The notes below the pieces were generated by a model, which made no database searches, was not told where the DNA came from, and worked only from the letters and a program-made list of their open reading frames with translations. A DNA stretch of 64,000 nt from Physcia stellaris (taxonomy: Eukaryota; Ascomycota; Lecanoromycetes; Caliciales; Physciaceae), in contig JABSSW010000027.1 in NCBI GenBank assembly GCA_018902385.1, positions 372,001 through 436,000 of the forward strand. Reading direction: 5' to 3'. Shown piece by piece: positions 57,167-64,000 of the stretch. Made by a program: the position numbers and the translations under genes. Positions within the stretch are counted from its first letter, which is position 1. Each line of letters begins with the position of its first letter.

Positions 57167-60100
57167 ATGCCAGGAAGGCTCCTAAGCATGGAGCTATCCG
57201 ATCCCGCGGCCACAAGTTCAAGCCCCGCACCGAACGACGCGACAAATCGTCGGAGATCTGGGCGCGCGAAGCATCAGCCTGTACTTTTCCAAGAGGACAC
57301 TACTATTCCACAGAGCAGCTTCACCAACGGAAAACGTAAAAGGGATCCTTCACATGGTGGCGACGCGACTGGAGATGATGTTAGCTCCGAGGAAGAAGAA
57401 GAAGAAGAAGACGCAAACGTGGAGAGCGATCCAGATGAGGAGGAGTTGAAAGAAAGACGGAGAAAAGCACCGAAGGCCAAAAAGCCTTCGAGCAAGCCGG
57501 CTGCGAAGAAGCCCAAGACGAACGGCGCCACCACCAAACTTGCTGTACGGCCGGCTACCAATGGATTCAAGAAACCTGCTCCACCGAAGAAGTCGCGTGC
57601 TAAACCAAACCTCGCCTTGGTTGAAGGCGAAAGCGGACTTTATGGTAGGAAGCCTTTCTCTGTGTACATTTGATCATTGCAGCTGACGGGCTTGATAGCT
57701 GAGGTATTCTCCCATGTCCATACATTGGATGCTGTCGCAGCGAATTGGATTGCCCAGTACGAGGAAAATAAAGCAACCGCAATGTGCGATTTGATCAACT
57801 TCGTCCTACGATGCTCTGGATGCCCCCTTCAGATAGATATACACGACATTGGAGATCCGGACAACGCACCAAGCCGGCTAGAAGACCTCCAGAACGAGTT
57901 CCACGCGCAGAATATAACAGACTATCCATTAGTATCGAAGGCAAAAGGTCTTGCCACATTTCGAAGTACTATGACTGGATTCTTCCACTCGCTTATATTT
58001 TCTGCCCATGCTGCAGGCCTATTATACAGTGATTTGGTCTTCATAGAGAATATCGAAGTCTGGGTTGTCGCAATGTCAGACTCGGCGATACGTCCATTTA
58101 GACATACAGCTACTGTCATCGCATTAGCGATTGGTACCACGATCTGTGGGTTGACAGCCGAGATCGCCGAAAACAATGCAAAAGTGACGAGGCAGAAAGA
58201 AAGTGAGCAGAAGAAAAAGAGCGTCAATAAAGAGCGTGTCAAAGGACTAGAAATCAGGATTGCCGAGGGAGAAGAAAAGCGCGAGGCTGCGCAAAGACAA
58301 GCTGAAGGTCTCTTCGATGCAGTGTATACTCATCGCTACCGAGACGTGGACGCCAAGATCAGGCTTGACTGTGTGACCGCGTTTGGGTTATGGATCACTT
58401 CCTGCCCGGAAGTCTTTTTCTCAGGTCATTACATTCGCTACCTAGGATGGGTTCTCTCTGATACATCCCCACCTGTGCGGGCGGAAGTCATCAAGCAGCT
58501 CTCGAGACTCTACAGAAATAAGGAAGATGTAGGCCGTTTACGTGCCTTCACCGAGAAGTTTCGACCTCGTCTTGTTGAGATGGCTATCAGAGACGCCGAA
58601 CCGAACATTCGGGCCGCGACTGTTGACTTGCTGAACATGGTCCGAGACACTGGCTTGCTAGAACCGGACGATATTGACAACATTGGCCGACTAATCTTCG
58701 ATACCGAGCCACGAGTGCGCAAAGCTGTTGCTGGGTTCTTTGCTGAAAATATCAACGACCTTTTCGATTCAGTTGTAGACGACTTGGGAGGCGACGAGGC
58801 TATCACTGAAGCCATCGGCGAAGAGGTTGAGGAAGAATATGAGACTCCCAGGAAAACATGGCTTAAGTACAAGTGTCTAGCAGAGCAACTGCAAGGTTAT
58901 GATGGAGATCAGGAACAATCCCAAGACACGATACAGAACTTGACAACCATGGGCGAGGAGTCAAGATCTGCCTTGGCTGCCCAGGCTGTGTGTGATGGCG
59001 TCAAAGAAGTCAAAGAGTGGGAAGCTCTAGTAGGATATCTACTCTATGATCTATCAAATGTCGCTCAAGACTCTACTGATGCGGAGACGGCTTTCAAAGC
59101 GAGGTGCCACCTCAGCGAGAGGGAAGAGGTGCTTCTATTGGAAGTCCTCCACGCAGCTGTCAAGACTAGACTTACCGATGCTGTCTCCGCTGAGGTTGAC
59201 AAAAAAGGCCGATCAACAAAACAGCGCAAGGAAGAGTCTCGCGAAATCCAGGAAAGCACAGCTCTCCACCTAGCAAAAGTCTTCCCTCGCCTTCTGAAGA
59301 AGTTCGGCTCAACCCCATCAACAGCATCAGCTGTCCTGCGACTAGGTCAAATCCTGAATCTGGAAATCTTCCAAGAGCTACGTCAAGACGCAACAGAATA
59401 CGCTGCACTATTGGATGACATTAACAAGCAATTCCTCACGCACGCAGACCAAGGCGTCCTCACAGAAGCTAGCACCGCGCTGCTTCACGCTCGAAGCTAC
59501 GAAGACCTCGAAGAGGTGACCGGAGCCAAGGTTCAGGAGCTGTGGGAAGACACGATCACTGTCCTCCGCTCTCTCGCCAGCGTCTCACAGGAGGACGACA
59601 CAAGTATATCAAACCTCTGCAACACAGTTCGCCGCATCGCAAATCTAGCCAGCATCTCTGACTGCGGTGAATTATTTGAAGCCCAGCCACGAGCCTCTGC
59701 CTCCAAGAAATCTCCACAAAACGAAGCACCCCCAACTCTCCTATCACTCCTCCTATCACTACTCTCAGACTATACAGACCAGTCTGCCCTCACTGCGGAA
59801 CAAATCCCTGAAGGCAACGAGCTACTCTTAGCAGCGATCCGCGCCATCCTCTTCTACTACATGTGGCTCACTCGCTCCCTGCGCCAAAAACTCGACTCCG
59901 GAGCCCCCGTCCCCTCACTCCCCTCCTACAATCACTTCACCACCGCCCTGCTCAACATAATGGAATCTCGCGCCTTGGCCGACAATGTCCGTCTCGCTGC
60001 CGCAGGCGCATATCTAGACACCCACACCCTCTTCGCCACATTCCGCCACATCAAGACCGCAGAGACGGCCAAACCATCCATCCAGCCGATCCCATCTTCC

Positions 60101-60742
60101 GTCCACCCACTCCTCCTGAGCATCTTCAGCACAGCAGAGAAATCATACGCTAAGAGCGCACGCAAAACGCTGGAGCCGGAGACGGATGATGCGCCTGAGG
60201 ATATCGATCTCGCGCCCTCTGACTCCGAGGACGAAGATGACGAAGGAGCTGTCTCGCAACGTAAACGCACGGCGCTGCTCTTGGCTGAGAAAGCGCTGTG
60301 CGAGCTTGCGGGGAAGATGGTTCTGGCTATCGTTGGCGGTGTCCTTGATCCCCCCTCCTCCTCCTCTTCATCTAAAACTAGCGACCAAGATCACGGCAAG
60401 ATTCAAGAAAGGCTGATGCGTAATAAACCCCTCCTGGGCCCTAATTTCAGAGCCGTGGTCGCGCATCTCGAGGCTCCGAAACCGAAACGGAAGCCTGTTG
60501 TTAGGAAGGCGGCGGCGGCGAAGGGGAAGAAGAGTAAAGCTACGGTGAGAGAGGAAGAGGAGGAGGAGGTGGAGAGTATCCACGATAGTTCTGATGAGGA
60601 TGATGGGAGGGCGCAGCTTGAGGAGGGCGGGGAGGAGGATCTTAGAGCTCGGGAGTTGGACGATGATGCTATTGAGGAGGTGGAGAGTGATGCTGCGGAG
60701 GTGCCCGTAGAGATGGAGGAGGATGAGATTATGGGTGATTAG
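57167..60742 (+). CDS. SCC3: cohesin subunit SCC3/STAG (Psc3 type)
   Basis: Exons 57167-57644 and 57699-60742 give 1,173 aa. SCC3/STAG is the HEAT-repeat subunit that holds cohesin on chromatin. The N-terminal ~155 residues are basic and acidic low-complexity sequence. Splicing joins GESGLY to AEVFSHV, the start of the conserved body. The STAG domain (about 215-330) has FRSTMTGFFHSLIF and DLVFIENIEVWVVAMSDS. The stromalin conservative domain (about 375-460) has YRDVDAKIRLDCVTAFGLW and HYIRYLGWVLSDTSPPVR. HEAT-like helices follow to about residue 1000. The C-terminal ~150 residues are KR-rich, then strongly acidic (EEEEEVES, DEDD), as in other fungal SCC3 proteins. No breaks were noticed. Confidence 0.95.
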
Positions 60743-62559
60743 GGAGTGCGGATGGAACATTGTTCTTTTCTAATCCAGGCTTTTTCCTTTGCTCTTTTGT
60801 ATGTTCTTAGCTTTATGCAGCGACGGGAGAGATGGGTGACTGAGTGCGCTTTTCTTTTCTGGGTTTTGTATGTGGCATAGGTAGCATTTCGGATTCTGAA
60901 CCAAAGGGGGGGGTTAGATATTGCGTTTGCTGGCATCGATATTGCTGTATCATAATTTGCTTCTTCCTTTCTTTCCTGTAGCAAAGCTATCTTCTCGAGT
61001 GGCAGTATGCTTTCCGCCATCGTTCAACTTTGCTTGAAGCAGGACCTTCTCTCCCATGGCCAACCTTTGTTCTGTTGGTAATGCAGATACAGGTACTTCT
61101 ACGTCCTCTCTCTATTGTTTAAATGGTTCCGACTTCCCAACAATTCTATTCCTGCCTCTTAGATCGCTGAGGAGGAAAGAGTCGATATCTGAGCCCTTTT
61201 TTCTTTTTATTATTCCTTTTGGAAGAGGTTGGAAAAGCTGGTGCTGAGTCTCGTTTCCGTTTCTGGTGTTGGGCAAGACTATCTACGTGCCAATTTTCTA
61301 TACTTTCTGGATCTTCATGGTTCTTCCCTGTCTTGCTGGATCCATGATGCTGATGTTCACTCAATACTGATTTTCTCGTCGAGGGCATGTCTTTTGAAGG
61401 GGATATTAGTGAACAGATCCCTCTCTCTCTCCATCTCTCACGTAAATCCGCCAACCCCGATCCCCTACCCATCCCCACAACCAAAAACCCACTCCCAGCA
61501 TTCATCCCATCTTCCTCACCCCCATCCCCACCCCCATCCCAACCAAAGCCCCCTCGGGATACATACCCCTATCGCTAACATCGTCCGAGATTCTGCGACC
61601 TGCGATGAAAGCTTGTTGGAAGGTATGCACGATTTGAGTTTAGGAATTGTGTCTAGAAATCAGAGTAATGGTGCGAGTGCTGAGATGGGGGGATGGGGTT
61701 GGGGGTTAGTTGCTTGATTGCTTGATTGGGAGGGGAGAAGCTACATTGGAGAGGGGGTGTGGGTTCTTGGGATGTATTTGAGGAAATGAATAAAGACTGG
61801 GGGGGGACGGTCTGAGAATGGCATGAATCTTTGTATGGCTTTTTGGTTGGTGGTGTACTTGTCGTGGATCGAGCAGTCTTGCTGACTTGTATGTATGTAG
61901 AGCAGGTCTGATATTAGCTGATCTTCTATCCCAGGAGTGCGTCGTGCAGCTACTATACACGGCAAGTACTGCTTGTTACCAGAGTCATCCTTGGTTGGAG
62001 TCATGAGGTGTGTTTTTAGTTCGCTGCCTTTCTCTGAGTAGTCAATACGAGGGGGAAGAAGACGGGGATTTTGAATTTTCAAAGGGAGGGGTTAGAAGCT
62101 GGGGAGCTTCCTGATCGGATGAAAGTTGAGCGTTGATAGTAGGAAGAGTAGAGGAGAAGTAGATTGCAAAGATGGTATTCCGGGGGCGGATATGTGTAAC
62201 TTCTCCTCATACGTTAGAGAGATGTCCCTGGGAGACGTCGCAATTCCGGAATCTGAGATGGCCACAATACATGTAGTTTTGTTGATTGATTGCTTAGAAT
62301 CTACGAAAAGGTGAAATGAAGGAAGTATGATGGCCCAAGCATGGCAAAAATTGTGGGTATGACCTGTGATTTCCATATTTTCCAGCTTGTTCGATGAGTA
62401 CCTCATAATCGAGATGAGTAAGCCTGTTATAGGTCACATTGATTCTTTTCTGCACTAGGAAGTCTTTACTATAACAAAACCAGGAGATAGCAGTAAACAG
62501 CCACACGAAGAATTTCACAACAGACAATATTGTGATCCAGCCCTATTCTCCGGCGATCT
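60743..62559. other. intergenic, convergent SCC3 and dehydrogenase
   Basis: 1.8 kb between two 3' ends. It holds simple-sequence patches: a G9-type run near 60907, a C-rich stretch near 61440-61560 and G-runs near 61680-61810. Short frames on both strands are not supported. Confidence 0.5.
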
Positions 62560-64000
62560 TTACTTTACCTCTCCATTAGGATGAATCAGAACTTTTGTAT
62601 AACCCTCGATGCGCTTGTCAAACTTCTCGTACGCTTGAGGCGCATCGTCGATGCCGATCTCGTGGGAGACGACAAAGGAAGGGTCAGCGCGGCCGGAGAT
62701 GATCATATCGCGGAGGTAGCGGTTATATTTCTTGACATTGCACTGACCCGTTCCGAGAGTGAGGCCCTATCCAGTATCTTAGGTCAGCCAAAAAGAAATG
62801 TCGCAGAAGCAAGCGACCACCCAGGCGTGCGTAGGGCGACCAATAGGACTTTCGTAAAGAAAGACAAACCTTCTCAAACAGCTTCCCAAAACTCAAACTC
62901 ATCATCCCCTTCGCACTCTTCTCATCCACCGCCCCAGGATCACTGGGTACATACAGCCCCGGCACCCCAATCCCCCCCGTCGGCCTCGTAACCCGAATAC
63001 ACTGCTCGAGCACCACATTCGGGACCTCTTTCTCCTTCCCATCCTCCCCCTTTTCCCCTCCTGTAGCTTGATAGCCCACTGCATCGACGCTCCTATCGAC
63101 CATCTTCCCGCCATTGCGCTTAACGATCTCTTCTACCGCGTCGCCGTCTTTCAGTTCGCCGAAATTGATGCCTTCGCAGCCGGGGATTTTCTCTGCGGTG
63201 GCGAGACGCTCGGGAACGCGGTCGACGACGAAGATGCGGGATGCGCCGCGGAGGGAGGCGGAGTAGGCGGCCATGAGACCGACGGGGCCGGCCCCGAAGA
63301 CGGCGACTGATTCGCCGGGCGAGAAGTGGGAGAGGGTTAGACCATGCCAGCCGGTTGGAAATATGTCTGCTAGCAGGGCGAAGGAAGCTTCGCTGTGATT
63401 GAGAGAAGAGGTATCAGCTGTGTGACTCGCAGAAAAAATGCTCTGGTCTGTGGGATAATAGAATGAGATCCCACAGATTGGGAAAGCTTACTGTTCGGTG
63501 CCAGGGGGAAGAACGAGGGCGTTAAAGTCGGCGAAGGGGACTCGGAGATATTGTGCCTGTCCCAGACTTGGGTTTAGTCACCCCGGCTGTACGTTTAGGG
63601 ATTTGAGCAGGTCATCGTTGTAATACAGGATCCGTACCTGTCCCCCGGCATAAGGACCCATAGCGACATAGCCGTAAGCTCCGCCGGCGAAGCCAGGGTT
63701 GACGCCTGTACAGAATGCCGTATTGCCCTCTTCACAGTTTAAACACCGGCCATCGGCAACGTTGAAAGGCATAACGACTCGATCTCCTTTCTTGAGGAGT
63801 GTGACGCCGCTGCCGATCTCTTCGACTATTCCCATGTTTTCGTGCCCTATCATTTTATTGAGTAATTTATTGCAATTTATGAAGTAGACACCCCAGATAT
63901 GGAGGCTAGAAATTCATCTGATTGTGAGTGAACAGATTCAAGACATACCAAAGATGAGGCCACTCTCTGCTGCTGTTCGCCCCTGGTACATGTGAAGGTC
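62560..64000 (-). CDS. Zn-dependent formaldehyde/alcohol dehydrogenase, 5' end beyond window
   Basis: Partial gene on the minus strand, with exons 64000-63949 (incomplete), 63846-63638, 63556-63492, 63392-62870 and 62766-62560; all phases agree. It belongs to the medium-chain Zn dehydrogenases, closest by motif to glutathione-independent formaldehyde dehydrogenase. Visible are DLHMYQGR, the catalytic zinc pair GHENMG, a structural-zinc-type loop (GRCLNCEEGNTAFC, one Cys of the usual four replaced), PPGTEHEASFALLADIFPTG, and the NAD-binding GAGPVG. The end reads YEKFDKRIEGYTKVLIHP. About 30 N-terminal residues, including the catalytic Cys, lie outside the window. It probably oxidises formaldehyde or another small aldehyde/alcohol with NAD; substrate is not proven. 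Confidence 0.9.

Overview
The window is nuclear DNA of a filamentous ascomycete (Pezizomycotina). Genes are spaced by 0.5-2.7 kb, carry short GT-AG introns (mostly 36-170 nt) and lie on both strands without operons. The families are typical of that group: a C2H2/fungal_trans regulator, a PTH11/SAT4-type 7-TM protein, a DUF3176 membrane protein, a secreted GH16 glucanase and a C-terminal Zn2Cys6 protein of the OefC type. I cannot name the genus. Nothing looks viral, plasmid-borne or bacterial, and I saw no transposon, CRISPR array or convincing tRNA/rRNA gene.

Layout, left to right. 0-3.5 kb: gene-poor, with one possible decayed gene at about 1.0-1.6 kb. 3.5-9.4 kb: a two-domain fluoride exporter (FEX), a GH16 cell-wall glucanase and a GPI-type Kre1-like wall protein. 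10-17.4 kb: the very large B-block subunit of TFIIIC (Tfc3/Sfc3 type). 19.5-28.7 kb: a C2H2 transcription factor (minus) and a divergent SH3-RasGEF (Cdc25 type). 30.6-37.3 kb: three membrane or secretory genes (DUF3176, bestrophin-like channel, AIM6-like phosphodiesterase). 39.6-43 kb: a PTH11/SAT4-like membrane protein and an atypical short-chain dehydrogenase. 44.2-51.5 kb: mitotic cyclin B (minus) and the OefC-like factor. 52.4-64 kb: RNA polymerase III subunit RPC4, urease accessory UreD (minus), cohesin SCC3/STAG, and a Zn-dependent formaldehyde/alcohol dehydrogenase (minus) running off the right edge.

Most genes are conserved housekeeping genes, so this is core chromosome rather than an accessory island. 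Two encode parts of the same machine (TFIIIC and RPC4 of the Pol III system), about 35 kb apart. Cyclin B, SCC3 and the RasGEF belong to growth and cell-cycle control, but I see no physical clustering that implies co-regulation.

The most striking sequence-level observation is that several conserved genes (TFIIIC twice, AIM6-like, possibly OefC-like and RPC4) change reading frame by one base with no good intron to explain it, often at a short homopolymer. This points to assembly indels or recent decay. Other points of interest are a thrice-repeated Y-[FL]-PSIAAHT motif and AT-hooks in the TFIIIC subunit, an SDR that has lost its catalytic tyrosine, a perfect 15-bp hairpin beside a G-quadruplex-prone tract, and introns that can be read through in frame. 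I did not find evidence for a new multi-gene system.
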